Source of the DNA: an uncultured Persicobacter sp.
GTDB lineage: Bacteria; Bacteroidota; Bacteroidia; Cytophagales; Cyclobacteriaceae
Reading direction: 5' to 3'
Length of the DNA: 64,000 nt
Assembly (NCBI GenBank): GCA_947498325.1
Contig: CANMKE010000003.1
Span: 1 to 64,000, forward strand
Positions 17,206-26,344 of this stretch are shown here, piece after piece (position 1 is the first letter of the stretch; every line of letters begins with the position of its first letter). A model generated the notes under the pieces. It had not been told where the DNA came from. It did no database searches and worked only from the letters and a program-made list of their open reading frames with translations. Position numbers and translations under genes: made by a program.

Positions 17206-17213
17206 AACAGGAA

Positions 17214-18545
17214 TTATTTCTTCAATAGATTATTCATTCCGAATCCGCGACGGCTACCCGAAAGCTTGTTCATCGTTTTCATCATCTTGCGCATCTCATT
17301 GAATTGCTTCAATAATTTGTTGACATCCTGAACGGTGGTTCCTGAACCATTCGCAATACGACGACGACGGCTACCATCCAACAATTCTGGATTTTCGCGC
17401 TCTTCCAATGTCATCGACAAAATGATTGCTTCGATAGGTTTGAAAGCATTGTCGTCAATGTCAATGTCTTTCATCATTTTACCAACACCTGGCAACATCC
17501 CTACCAAATCTTTCAGATTACCCATCTTCTTGATTTGATTCAACTGCGACAAGAAGTCATCGAAGTTAAACTGGTTTTTACGGATCTTCTGGTTGATACG
17601 CTTAGCCTCGTCCTCATCAAAGGCCTCTTGCGCACGCTCTACCAATGAAACCACATCACCCATACCCAGCACACGCTGCGCCATACGCTCAGGATAAAAA
17701 ACATCCAAAGCTTCCATTTTCTCTCCGTAGGAGATAAATTTGATCGGCTTCTCTACCACTTTACGAATAGAGATTGCGGCACCACCACGGGTATCACCAT
17801 CCAATTTGGTCAGTACTACCCCATTGAAATCAAGGCGGTCGTTGAAAGTCTTGGCTGTATTTACAGCATCCTGACCCGTCATCGAATCTACAACAAACAA
17901 TGTTTCCGAAGGCTGAATAGCTTCTTTAACATCGGCAATCTCGGCCATCATTTGCTCATCAACAGCCAAACGCCCCGCCGTATCGACGATCACCACCTTT
18001 TTATTTTGCTGCTTTGCGGCCGCAATAGCGTTTTTAGCGATCTCTACCGCATTTTTATTTTCAGGCTCTGCATAAACTTCTACACCTACCTGCTCTCCCA
18101 ATACTTTCAGCTGGTCGATTGCCGCAGGGCGGTAGATATCACAGGCAGCCATCATCACACTCTTGCCTTCTTTCTTAAGGCGAGCGGCTAATTTACCTGT
18201 AAAAGTTGTTTTACCTGAACCTTGAAGACCCGCAATCAAAATTACCGCAGGGTTTCCCTCGATCACGATATTTTCTTGCGTTCCCCCCATCAATGAAGTC
18301 AACTCATCCTGAGTGATCTTCACCAACATTTGACCAGGTGAAACAGAGATCAGGATATCCTGACCCAATGACTTATTTTTAATTTCATCCGTTACCTCTT
18401 TGGCAACTTTGAAGTTAACATCGGCATCAATCAATGCACGACGGATTTCCTTCACTGTCGTGGCAACGTTGATTTCTGTGATGCTACCCTGACCTTTAAG
18501 GTTCTTAAAGGCCTTATCTAATTTCGTACTTAAATTATCGAACAT
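17214..18545 (-). CDS. ffh: Signal recognition particle protein (SRP54)
   Basis: A 443-residue GTPase that binds signal sequences and 4.5S RNA and delivers ribosomes to FtsY at the membrane. An N domain (residues 1-90) is followed by the G domain with GLQGSGKTTFTGKL (P-loop), CDIYRPAAIDQL, VDTAGRLAVD and TKLDGDTRGGAA. The M domain from about residue 300 contains the RNA-binding helices (NGSGTTVQDVNKLLKQF). A -7 box lies 20 bp before the ATG. Length and order of domains are normal. Confidence 0.97.
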   Translation of the reverse strand: MFDNLSTKLDKAFKNLKGQGSITEINVATTVKEIRRALIDADVNFKVAKEVTDEIKNKSLGQDILISVSPGQMLVKITQDELTSLMGGTQENIVIEGNPAVILIAGLQGSGKTTFTGKLAARLKKEGKSVMMAACDIYRPAAIDQLKVLGEQVGVEVYAEPENKNAVEIAKNAIAAAKQQNKKVVIVDTAGRLAVDEQMMAEIADVKEAIQPSETLFVVDSMTGQDAVNTAKTFNDRLDFNGVVLTKLDGDTRGGAAISIRKVVEKPIKFISYGEKMEALDVFYPERMAQRVLGMGDVVSLVERAQEAFDEDEAKRINQKIRKNQFNFDDFLSQLNQIKKMGNLKDLVGMLPGVGKMMKDIDIDDNAFKPIEAIILSMTLEERENPELLDGSRRRRIANGSGTTVQDVNKLLKQFNEMRKMMKTMNKLSGSRRGFGMNNLLKK

Positions 18546-18564
18546 GGCATTCCTTCAGTTTCCG

Positions 18565-18572
18565 CAAAAATA
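18565..18572 (-). promoter_or_regulatory. -7 promoter box for ffh
   Basis: The minus strand reads TATTTTTG, matching TAnnTTTG, and lies 20 bp upstream of the ffh ATG. No clear -33 TTTG is seen. Confidence 0.35.
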
Positions 18573-18621
18573 GAAAAATATTATCGCTTTTTTATTGAAC
18601 GATAGGGGTTTTGCATTCTTT

Positions 18622-18846
18622 TTAGGAACGCGACGACCCAATAAACAGGTGATAAACATTAATTATGGCGATAAAGCCATTCACAATCGCTACTGGCCAG
18701 GCAGAAATCAGTATTCCATAGATCACAAAAAAGGAGGCGCCGATAAAGTTGAAGAACCTTAAAAAGCGCACATTTTTGAAAGTAAATGAAATGGCAACAA
18801 AAGCCATAGCCAGGTAACCTATTATTTCTGTGTAGTTTAAACTCAT
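18622..18846 (-). CDS. YgjV-like small membrane protein, copy 2
   Basis: A 74-residue protein with about three hydrophobic segments (residues 8-22, 30-48, 50-68). It resembles half of a YgjV-type inner-membrane protein (IGYLAMAFVAISFTFKNVRF, then FFVIYGILISAWP). It is clearly paralogous to the gene upstream (copy 1): both have GY-AM, SFTF-N, IYGILI-AWP. It overlaps copy 1 by 4 bp (ATGA), so the two are translationally coupled. The transport or structural role of the family is not established to my knowledge. Confidence 0.78.
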   Translation of the reverse strand: MSLNYTEIIGYLAMAFVAISFTFKNVRFLRFFNFIGASFFVIYGILISAWPVAIVNGFIAIINVYHLFIGSSRS

Positions 18847-19088
18847 GAGGCAGCTATTGAACTGATCTTTTCCTTATGAAAATACCTATACAACTCATAG
18901 GCATTAAGACACAAGATAAACATATTCAGTCCAACGATAGGCCAAGCATGGATTAAAATACCATAAATAATAAATATCACTGCTGCAAAAATATTGACTT
19001 TCCGCAGGCTTACCAAATTTCGGAATGTAAAAGAAAAGGCCGCCAGCCCCATTGCGAAATATCCCATCGCTTCTACCCAATTACTCAT
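18843..19088 (-). CDS. YgjV-like small membrane protein, copy 1
   Basis: An 81-residue membrane protein with the same layout as the following gene: WVEAMGYFAMGLAAFSFTFR, then IFIIYGILIHAWPIVGLNMF, and a short charged tail. The pair arose by tandem duplication and the 4-bp overlap points to equal synthesis and perhaps a heterodimer. Single proteins of about twice this length exist in the YgjV family, so the pair could form one functional unit. This is inference. Confidence 0.78.
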   Translation of the reverse strand: MSNWVEAMGYFAMGLAAFSFTFRNLVSLRKVNIFAAVIFIIYGILIHAWPIVGLNMFILCLNAYELYRYFHKEKISSIAAS

Positions 19089-19212
19089 AACCTCATTTTT
19101 ATTACAGAAACCATCTTCGGTGGGTTACATTCAAATATGAGTCCAAAACAAAAGTTGGAATTGAAGCAATAAAAATAAATTTACATTTCGCTTAAAAAAC
19201 ACCGATAAACCG

Positions 19213-19220
19213 TAAATTTG
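19213..19220 (+). promoter_or_regulatory. -7 promoter box for hemE
   Basis: TAAATTTG matches TAnnTTTG and lies 26 bp before the hemE ATG. The -33 region has only a weak TTTC. Confidence 0.35.
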
Positions 19221-19246
19221 CGCTCATACAATATCATATTACCATT

Positions 19247-20284
19247 ATGGAATTAAAAAACGACCTTATCCTTCGCGCTGCAAGAGGAGAGCAGACAGAA
19301 AGAACACCCGTATGGCTTATGCGTCAGGCTGGGCGAATTCTTCCTGAGTACCGCGCAGTACGCAGCAGTGTGAGTGGATTTATTGAGTTGGCGCAAACCC
19401 CTGAATTGGCTGCTGAAGTCACTATTCAGCCTGTTGACCTGTTGGGAGTGGATGCTGCCATTATTTTTTCGGACATCCTGGTCGTTCCTGAAGCAATGGG
19501 TTTACCCTATGAAATGGTGGAAAAAAAGGGCCCATGGTTCCCAAATACGATTGATTCAGCCGCTGATTTAAAGAAAATCAGACCTGCGGATGTGGCTTCC
19601 GATTTGGGCTATGTGCTTGAGGCCATCAAGATCACCAAAAAAGAACTTAATGGCCGCGTGCCTTTGATTGGCTTTGCGGGTGCACCATGGACAATCTTCT
19701 GTTATATGATTGAAGGGCAAGGTTCAAAAACCTTCTCTAAAGCCCGCCGATTCCTTTATACGGAACCTGCTTTGGCGCATCAATTATTACAGATGATTAC
19801 CGACACGACGATCACCTACCTGAAAGCTCAGATTGAGGCAGGTGCGGATATGGTACAGGTTTTTGACTCTTGGGCAGGAATCTTACCTGACGATCATTAT
19901 GAAATCTTTGCACTCTCTTACATCAGACAAATCTGTGAGGCTATTGAAGATGTACCCGTAACGGTATTTGCCAAAGGTGCTTATGGCAGCCTTGAATCAA
20001 TGGGGAATTTACCTTGCCGCACCATTGGACTGGACTGGAACATGGATATCAAAAATGCCCGTTCCATTATTGGTGCAGAAAAAACTTTGCAGGGAAATCT
20101 TGACCCAGCGGTCTTGTATGCCGATTTTAAAACCATTGAAGAAAAAACCAAAGCCATGCTCGATACCTTTGGTGGCGAAAAACATATCGCTAACCTGGGC
20201 CATGGTGTTTATCCAGATATTAAGCCTGACAAGGTAAAATGCTTTATTGAAACGGTGAAAAGCTACAGCCCTTCGCTACGGTAA
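19247..20284 (+). CDS. hemE: Uroporphyrinogen decarboxylase
   Basis: A 345-residue TIM-barrel enzyme that removes four carboxyl groups from uroporphyrinogen III to give coproporphyrinogen III. The substrate-binding signature is [14 protein letters not shown] (R26 and R30 bind propionates). The catalytic aspartate is in [16 protein letters not shown], and [17 protein letters not shown] and the C-terminal [12 protein letters not shown] are typical. It shares the pathway with hemB at 2807 but is transcribed as a single gene. Confidence 0.97.
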   Translation: MELKNDLILRAARGEQTERTPVWLMRQAGRILPEYRAVRSSVSGFIELAQTPELAAEVTIQPVDLLGVDAAIIFSDILVVPEAMGLPYEMVEKKGPWFPNTIDSAADLKKIRPADVASDLGYVLEAIKITKKELNGRVPLIGFAGAPWTIFCYMIEGQGSKTFSKARRFLYTEPALAHQLLQMITDTTITYLKAQIEAGADMVQVFDSWAGILPDDHYEIFALSYIRQICEAIEDVPVTVFAKGAYGSLESMGNLPCRTIGLDWNMDIKNARSIIGAEKTLQGNLDPAVLYADFKTIEEKTKAMLDTFGGEKHIANLGHGVYPDIKPDKVKCFIETVKSYSPSLR

Positions 20285-20393
20285 AAAAAAATAATTTTTT
20301 TTACGATTTGGCGGGTTACCTTGCATTGAGTATCTGCATATACTAATGCATAAGCAATTTAAGTAGCACAAAATTTATACACCTGTTTTTGAT

Positions 20394-20420
20394 TGGGCCT
20401 TAACACCACGTTAAGGCCCA
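20394..20420 (+). terminator. Probable terminator after hemE
   Basis: A perfect 10-bp stem tgggccttaa/ttaaggccca (20394-20403, 20411-20420) with a 7-nt loop is followed by a moderately T-rich stretch. It lies 110 bp after the hemE stop and could also serve the convergent LysR gene. Confidence 0.6.
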
Positions 20421-20517
20421 TTTATCTTTTTTAGGGGTTTTCTGTTTTTCGGCTCCCTTACTTACCTCAGCTTTAAATCAGCTTAAAGGCAATTTTAGCC
20501 TTATTCCGTTCAATAGC

Positions 20518-21411
20518 TTACCCCTCAAATTTCAAGTACCAGCCGAAATATTTTTTACTGATCTCCTCCTTATTGCATTCAATAAAATTCAAATAAGCCT
20601 GTGCCGCAGGAGCAAACCGCTTCCCTTTAAGCCAAACCAACTGCCAGGTCGTGGTGATGGGCAGGCCTGGCATCGGTAGAATATGCAGTTCCCCACTTTC
20701 CAATTCATGCTTCGTCCCGATCAGTGGAATAATTGACCGCCCCAAACCAGCGATCACAGCCTGTTTCACGGCCTCATTACTTGTCAGCTCCAAAGGCTTA
20801 CGATCCTTTTGCCTGCCCACAAAATCGTCCATCCCCCGCCTTGTTGCTGAACCTTTTTCCCGATAGATCAGTGGATAATCCTCCTGAACGTCCTTCACAT
20901 TACTCATCATGTACAGCTTATTCTCGAGCAGGTCGATATGTTCGAGGTCCATTTTTTCTGGCAACACAGAAACCAACGCAAAATCTACCTCATTTTTTTT
21001 CAGCGCATCCACGACCATCATTTTATTGGTAACATCCAGCGAAAGGTCAATACCTGTATGTTCTTTCAAAAAATCCGTCAGATAATAAGGTAATACATAC
21101 TTTCCTGTAGAAACCACTGAAATTTTCAGACGTCCAGAAAGTCCGCCAGCATATGCTTTTGTTTTGTACTTCAGCATTTCTGACTGTTGCTGAATACCTT
21201 CTGCCAGTTCGGCAATTTCCCGTCCAAAGTCGGTAATGTAGAGCTTCCTGCCTACCACTTCGGTCAGGGGCTGATCAAACTGTTGCTGAAAGTTTTTTAG
21301 CTGAATAGAAAGCGCGGGCTGAGTCATGAACATTTGCTCAGCAGCCTTGGTTATACTTTGTTGCTTTACCACCTCTAAAAACACCTGTAATTGATGCAGT
21401 GTGTAGTTCAT
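20518..21411 (-). CDS. LysR-family transcriptional regulator
   Basis: A 297-residue regulator with the winged helix-turn-helix at residues 1-60 (LHQLQVFLEVVKQQSITKAA, then TQPALSIQLKNFQQQF) and a periplasmic-binding-like effector domain from about residue 90. It is divergent from a small gene and a bicarbonate transporter. The shared 91-bp gap holds a good LysR box. CbbR, CmpR and CcmR regulators of CO2 fixation and bicarbonate uptake belong to this family, so a carbon-responsive activator is plausible. That is inferred from context; the effector residues cannot be read. Confidence 0.92.
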   Translation of the reverse strand: MNYTLHQLQVFLEVVKQQSITKAAEQMFMTQPALSIQLKNFQQQFDQPLTEVVGRKLYITDFGREIAELAEGIQQQSEMLKYKTKAYAGGLSGRLKISVVSTGKYVLPYYLTDFLKEHTGIDLSLDVTNKMMVVDALKKNEVDFALVSVLPEKMDLEHIDLLENKLYMMSNVKDVQEDYPLIYREKGSATRRGMDDFVGRQKDRKPLELTSNEAVKQAVIAGLGRSIIPLIGTKHELESGELHILPMPGLPITTTWQLVWLKGKRFAPAAQAYLNFIECNKEEISKKYFGWYLKFEG

Positions 21412-21420
21412 AAAATTATC

Positions 21421-21467
21421 TTATGATTATGATAAAATCAATATATAAAAATATATGCAATGATTTT
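21421..21467. promoter_or_regulatory. LysR-type operator region
   Basis: TTATGATTATGATAA at 21421-21435 is a dyad TTAT-N7-ATAA containing the T-N11-A LysR core. A second dyad, ATATAT-AAAA-ATATAT, spans 21441-21456, and aaaatca/tgatttt (21434-21440, 21461-21467) enclose it. All lie in the 91-bp gap between the LysR gene and the small-protein/sbtA genes, as expected for a divergent regulator with recognition and activation sites. Confidence 0.55.
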
Positions 21468-21502
21468 CTTTCCTTTGCATAGTAATTAAACTAAAACCGA
21501 AA

Positions 21503-21814
21503 ATGAATTCTGAAACATCAAACCAAAGCAAAGTCAGCTTCGAAAAAACACACAGCATCGAACTGATTGACAATGACTTTACCACCGAGGAGGCCAATGA
21601 GTTACTTACTCATCTGCTTCGGTCAAAGATCAAATTTTTGAAACACCAGCGCTTCTCTTCCTATGAACGATTTGGTATTCATTCCGAGCACACCAATCAA
21701 CGTATCACCGCCCTTGAGCATGAGCTCGAAAGGCTTCACGCCTTGCTGCGGTCCGTCAAAAACAAAGATCAGGTACTGAGCTTAAACTGCGAGGTACAAA
21801 TCAAATTCCCTTAA
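21503..21814 (+). CDS. Hypothetical protein upstream of sbtA (103 aa)
   Basis: A soluble, highly charged 103-residue protein. It begins with a polar stretch, then EEANELLTHLLRSKIKFLKH and a second helical segment (TNQRITALEHELERLHALLR) that looks like a short coiled coil. It ends in strand-like VLSLNCEVQIKF. I do not recognise the family. It has no PII (SbtB) signature, no membrane segment and no signal peptide. It lies 67 bp before the sbtA ATG on the same strand and shares its promoter region, so it is probably co-regulated. It may be a regulator or partner of the transporter; this is inference. Confidence 0.72.
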   Translation: MNSETSNQSKVSFEKTHSIELIDNDFTTEEANELLTHLLRSKIKFLKHQRFSSYERFGIHSEHTNQRITALEHELERLHALLRSVKNKDQVLSLNCEVQIKFP

Positions 21815-21881
21815 TCAAATCACATTGGAGGGGAATTCCCCTCCTCCTTTCTTCTGCAAAACACCTTCAATCTTTCGAATA

Positions 21882-22838
21882 ATGGATCTTCAACTAATTA
21901 TTGAAAACCTGACCAATCCAGCATTGCTGTTCTTTGCCCTGGGAATATTATCCGTTCAATTAAAAAGCGACCTGCAAATCCCCGAAAGTAGCTCTAAGTT
22001 CATATCGCTTTACCTGTTGTTTTCCATCGGCTTTAAAGGTGGGCAAGAGCTCTCCCATGCCGCTTTTACCTCTGAAATGTTTTTCATGATCTTATTCGGG
22101 GTCAGTACCGCAATTTTGGTCCCGATCTACTCCTTCTTTATTCTCAAACGAAAGCTTGGGGTGGAAAATGCGGGTGCCATTGCAGCGGCCTATGGCTCCA
22201 TAAGTGCGGTAACCTTCATCACCTGTATCGCTTTCCTTGAGTTGCAATCCATTCAGTTTGGTGGGTATATGATCGCCACTATGGCCCTGATGGAAGCACC
22301 AGCCATTATTGTAGGTGTATTTCTGATCAATCTGTTTCAGAAAAACAAAAAAGTCGACTACCGCTCTGTGTTCAAGCATGCGCTAACCAACGGGTCGGTG
22401 GTCATGATTTTGGGAAGTCTGGTGATCGGCTATTTCGCCTCTGCAGAACAGGCAGCAGGCATTGCTCCCTTCACCACCGATCTCTTTAAGGGCTTTCTGG
22501 CCATCTTCCTGCTGGATATGGGGATCGTCAGTGGTCGTAAGCTTTCCGCATTTTATAAAAACGGCTCCTTCACGATGCTTTTCGCCCTTTTGTTACCGCT
22601 GTTTAATGGCGTGGTGGTGGCCATCCTCAGCGGATTCTTTTCCGAGAGCGTAGGCGACCGACTGCTACTGTCGATTCTTGCGGCAAGTGCCTCTTATATT
22701 GCGGTGCCCGCGGCCATGAAAATCGCCGTGCCACGCGCCAATCCAGGTCTTTACATCCCGATGGCCCTTGCGGTTACCTTCCCCATAAATATTACGATTG
22801 GCATGCCGATCTATATTCAGATTGTGCAGTGGTTCTAA
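21882..22838 (+). CDS. sbtA: SbtA-type sodium-dependent bicarbonate transporter
   Basis: A 318-residue protein with about ten membrane segments in two inverted halves. It matches the SbtA (Sbt_1) family: LTNPALLFFALGILSVQLKS and SLYLLFSIGFKGGQELSHA at the N-terminus, AAAYGSISAVTFITCIAFL in the first core, and AASASYIAVPAAMKIAVPRA in the second. The frame is open from 21825, but the ATG at 21882 (MDLQLIIENL) matches the family start. In cyanobacteria SbtA imports bicarbonate with sodium. Here no carboxysome or Rubisco genes are near, so it may feed carboxylases. Its neighbours are a LysR regulator and a 103-aa protein; the PII-like SbtB is missing. Confidence 0.88.
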   Translation: MDLQLIIENLTNPALLFFALGILSVQLKSDLQIPESSSKFISLYLLFSIGFKGGQELSHAAFTSEMFFMILFGVSTAILVPIYSFFILKRKLGVENAGAIAAAYGSISAVTFITCIAFLELQSIQFGGYMIATMALMEAPAIIVGVFLINLFQKNKKVDYRSVFKHALTNGSVVMILGSLVIGYFASAEQAAGIAPFTTDLFKGFLAIFLLDMGIVSGRKLSAFYKNGSFTMLFALLLPLFNGVVVAILSGFFSESVGDRLLLSILAASASYIAVPAAMKIAVPRANPGLYIPMALAVTFPINITIGMPIYIQIVQWF

Positions 22839-23004
22839 ACCTTCGAAAGCTTGACCTGCATTCATCTGTGGATCGTAAAAGAAGCGTATCCAAACACATT
22901 CGGCAGCAGAGCCATCCCCTTTTAAATGCACCATTGGCACTACATAAAATGACGGTGGACTAAAGTTTCAGGCACCGATCCTCAACTACCAAAAATTCAT
23001 CTAA

Positions 23005-23041
23005 AAAAAAGGGCTTGCCGAAAATCAGCAAGCCCTTTTTT
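23005..23041 (+). terminator. Intrinsic terminator, bidirectional
   Basis: A 14-bp stem aaaaaagggcttgc/gcaagccctttttt (23005-23018, 23028-23041) closes a 9-nt loop. It can end both sbtA and the convergent DUF2723 gene. The 165 bp between the sbtA stop and this hairpin hold nothing recognisable. Confidence 0.85.
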
Positions 23042-23058
23042 AATGTTTAATGGATGGA

Positions 23059-26025
23059 TCATCCACCAAAACGTGCGTAATGGTGCTTCAGAATAGTATC
23101 ATATTGCTGTGCAAGTTCATCGTCGTTTTCATGTTTCAGGGTAGTGATAAACTCCCCAAGCATCATCATCGACATCTGAACATCCCTTGTCAGGCGTTCA
23201 TTATGATCTTCATTATACTGCAAAGTAGCAATAGCACGATCTGCAACGGTCTTCAGCACTTCCAGGCCTTTATCTGTTTCGCCTGTGGCAAACAAGAATC
23301 TGACCGTCTGAATTACGGTGTAATCATATGGTACAGCCGCATCAGGAATGCGCTCCAATGTGGCATTGATCACATTTTTAGCTTTGTCAATATCACCTTC
23401 TTTCAGCAAGGCATAAACCAGGCTATTGATGTTTGAACGGGTGTTCATAACAAAATTGCGATAGTTCTCATCATAGTACACATCTGGATCATTCAGCCCA
23501 CGGTACGCAAACTTGTTCATCACATTGTCATACATCTTTTCTGTATCTACCAAATACTCGCCGCGGTTCCCTGCATTCGGATTGCGCACAGGCAACAGGC
23601 GGTAAACATTCCCTTCCTGCACCACATAAGGCGAAAGGTCGATACCGATTGAAGAAAGCGAGGTGTTATTGAAATAGATCGGACGTTTCCAGTTGTTGTT
23701 CGTGATCAGGTCAATGAGCATCAATGTGTTTTTCTCCAAACCATTGTTCTTGATGTTCCACACCAACTGGTTGGTGACATACTTTTTCAGCTGGTCAGGC
23801 ACCAAATTGCTGTTCAGCACAGCGGCAGTATCCACATCAAAATACATTTGCTTCGATGGCACAATACTCATCTTTCCACCTGAACGGGTAGGCAGTTGCA
23901 ACTGACTCGATCCTCTTTTCAGTAATGAGATATATTGCTTGGCATCGATCGCACCTTTCAGTCCTGGCAACTCCTGATACATGGCATAGTCATTCGGCCC
24001 ACCTTGTTTATAGTCTTGCTCTTCAAAAGTGAAAGGCAATGGTTTGGAATCGTATGCCTGACGCGTCATCTGATCGATATACCAGTCAGTATTAAAATAA
24101 CTCAGTACAATTACACGGACGTCCGTTCGGAAATTCTCCACTTCCTGCACATACCACAATGGGAAGGTATCATTATCTCCTCCTGTAAACAGAATTGCAT
24201 TTGGCGCTAAGCCTGCAAGGAAGTTGCGCGCTGAATCTACTGAAAAATAACGGCCTGAACGGTCGTGATCGTCCCAGTTTTGCTGAAGCATAATGACAGG
24301 TGCTGCCATACTGACCAAAATCGCAACGATTGCGGCCTGTGTAGCATCGATTTTACTGCTCAGCAATTCCGTAAGTCCCAATACACCGATCCCACACCAC
24401 ATGGCAAAAATGTAAAACGATCCCACATAGATATAGTCACGCTCACGAGGTTCGATCGGTGGAGAGTTCAGGAATAATACCAGGGCAGCCCCCAGTGCAA
24501 GAAACAGGATACTCAGAATCAGGAATGATTTTTTATCCTTGTTAAAGTTAAAGAATACCCCCAACAAACCGAGAATAAGTGGCAACATGAAATACACATT
24601 ATGCCCTTTGTTATTTTCAAGTGATGGCGGTAATTTCTGGAAAGCATCGGTAATGCCTACCCAATTAGCTCCCTGAACATCACTTTCCCTTCCTGAAAAG
24701 TTCCACATGAAGTAACGCATGAACATCGTCCCGACCTGGTGGGTAAAGAAGAATTTGAGGTTATCGCCAAATTTCGGCTCTTCACCTGGCCGTAAGCCCA
24801 ACTGTTCCTGATAGGCCTGTACGTGTCGTGGAGAATTACTCCAGATACGCGGGAAAATCGTCTGACGCTTATCGTCGAATTTGTATTCCATTTTATGGTC
24901 TACAATTTCATATTTATCTTTTCCTTTGGTATAAATAGGCGCACCTGTTTCCGTTCCTGTGATTTGCGCATCGTAATACTGCCCATAAAATAATGGACGC
25001 GTACCGTACTGCTCACGCTTCAGGTAGGATACAAAGGAGACAATATTATCAGGATTGTTCTCATCAATCGGAGGGTTGTAACCTGAACGAATCGGTACAA
25101 TCAGGAACGATGAATAACCAATCAGAATAAAGGATAAACTCAGTAATATGGTACTGAAGGCCACCATCTGACGTTTTTGGGTCAGGTAAATGCCATAAGT
25201 CAGCGCACCGATAAAGGCAAAACAGAAAATCAGAATTCCTGAGCCAAAAGGCATGCCTAAAGAATTGACAAAGAAGAGCTCAAAGTCCCCTGCCCAAGTC
25301 GGCAAACCAGGAATAACGATACCATTGATGACCAACAAAATCACAGAACTTATCGCCAAGGTACCAATAACACCTTTGGCTGTTGGTTGCTTATAATGCT
25401 TGTAATAGTAAATCAAGCCCAGCCCTGGGATGGTCAGCAGGTTCAAAAGGTGAACACCGATAGAAAGCCCCATCACATAGGCAATCATTATCAGCCAACG
25501 CATTGAATCACTTTCACCTTCAATAAACTCCCATTTGAACATCATCCAGATCACCAAAGCGGTAAACATCGACGACATGGCGTAAACCTCTGCCTCAACA
25601 GCAGAGAACCAGAAAGAATCAGAAAAAGCATAGATCAAGGCTCCTACAGCCGCAGCACCCATAATCATGATGGTCTGCTGTTTGGTTGCGAGCTCTCTTT
25701 TGATTCGCATAATCTTCAGCCCGAGCATGGTCAATGTCCAATACAGGAACAAGATGGTAAATCCAGAAGCCAGTACGGAGGATATATTGATCCAGTAAGC
25801 AATTTTCAGTGGGTTGCCCATCGACAAGAATGAGAACATTCTGTTGATCAGCATAAAAAATGGTGCCCCTGGAGGGTGCGATACTTCAAGCTTATAAGAT
25901 GTGGCGATAAACTCTCCACAATCCCAGAAGCTGGCTGTCGGTTCGACAGTCATCCAATATACTACGACGGCAATCGCAAAGATTATCCACCCTGTATAAT
26001 TGTTAATCTTTTTGTAATTAAACAT
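23059..26025 (-). CDS. DUF2723 membrane protein (GT-C glycosyltransferase-like)
   Basis: A 988-residue protein of the DUF2723 family, distant kin of protein O-mannosyltransferases. The N-terminal half has a dozen or more membrane segments. The first loop carries the acidic motif TASFWDCGEFIATSYKLEVS and the HPPGAPFF block, typical of GT-C enzymes that use polyprenyl-phosphate sugars. After about residue 570 a large non-membrane region follows (GGDNDTFPLWYVQEVENFRT), and the C-terminus is TPR-like. In Bacteroidota such proteins may glycosylate exported proteins; the exact reaction is unproven here. It is monocistronic. Confidence 0.88.
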   Translation of the reverse strand: MFNYKKINNYTGWIIFAIAVVVYWMTVEPTASFWDCGEFIATSYKLEVSHPPGAPFFMLINRMFSFLSMGNPLKIAYWINISSVLASGFTILFLYWTLTMLGLKIMRIKRELATKQQTIMIMGAAAVGALIYAFSDSFWFSAVEAEVYAMSSMFTALVIWMMFKWEFIEGESDSMRWLIMIAYVMGLSIGVHLLNLLTIPGLGLIYYYKHYKQPTAKGVIGTLAISSVILLVINGIVIPGLPTWAGDFELFFVNSLGMPFGSGILIFCFAFIGALTYGIYLTQKRQMVAFSTILLSLSFILIGYSSFLIVPIRSGYNPPIDENNPDNIVSFVSYLKREQYGTRPLFYGQYYDAQITGTETGAPIYTKGKDKYEIVDHKMEYKFDDKRQTIFPRIWSNSPRHVQAYQEQLGLRPGEEPKFGDNLKFFFTHQVGTMFMRYFMWNFSGRESDVQGANWVGITDAFQKLPPSLENNKGHNVYFMLPLILGLLGVFFNFNKDKKSFLILSILFLALGAALVLFLNSPPIEPRERDYIYVGSFYIFAMWCGIGVLGLTELLSSKIDATQAAIVAILVSMAAPVIMLQQNWDDHDRSGRYFSVDSARNFLAGLAPNAILFTGGDNDTFPLWYVQEVENFRTDVRVIVLSYFNTDWYIDQMTRQAYDSKPLPFTFEEQDYKQGGPNDYAMYQELPGLKGAIDAKQYISLLKRGSSQLQLPTRSGGKMSIVPSKQMYFDVDTAAVLNSNLVPDQLKKYVTNQLVWNIKNNGLEKNTLMLIDLITNNNWKRPIYFNNTSLSSIGIDLSPYVVQEGNVYRLLPVRNPNAGNRGEYLVDTEKMYDNVMNKFAYRGLNDPDVYYDENYRNFVMNTRSNINSLVYALLKEGDIDKAKNVINATLERIPDAAVPYDYTVIQTVRFLFATGETDKGLEVLKTVADRAIATLQYNEDHNERLTRDVQMSMMMLGEFITTLKHENDDELAQQYDTILKHHYARFGG

Positions 26026-26344
26026 TTAATGTAAGGTTATCTTGATAACAAGAATTATTTGCATGCTATTTTTCAGCCTTGAAAATAGGAAGACTACATC
26101 AAAAAATGCGGTTGTTGATGTTAAATTTTGCAAAAGGGAGAACAAAAGATCTCAAATCGCCCTCAAATTGGCTTCAAGCTGAAATAACGCAGGCTACTAT
26201 TATCTGTTTCTAATAATCAATTGACTAAATCTTATGATTTTCGAGCCATAATTTCCCGCGAATAAATAACCCTCCCCCTAAAAAACAGGTTAAAGAAACT
26301 GTACCCATAATCGTTTGACATTATACCTATTCAATGATTGACCT
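26026..26344. promoter_or_regulatory. Divergent intergenic region with a short dyad
   Basis: This 319-bp gap between the divergent DUF2723 and lipoprotein genes contains no gene I can support. GTTATC-TT-GATAAC at 26036-26049 is a perfect dyad 10 bp upstream of the DUF2723 ATG and could be an operator. Confidence 0.35.

Noticed and set aside
21503-21814. SbtB (PII-like) protein beside sbtA
   Set aside because: The 103-aa product lacks the ferredoxin-like PII pattern and T-loop motifs and looks helical.
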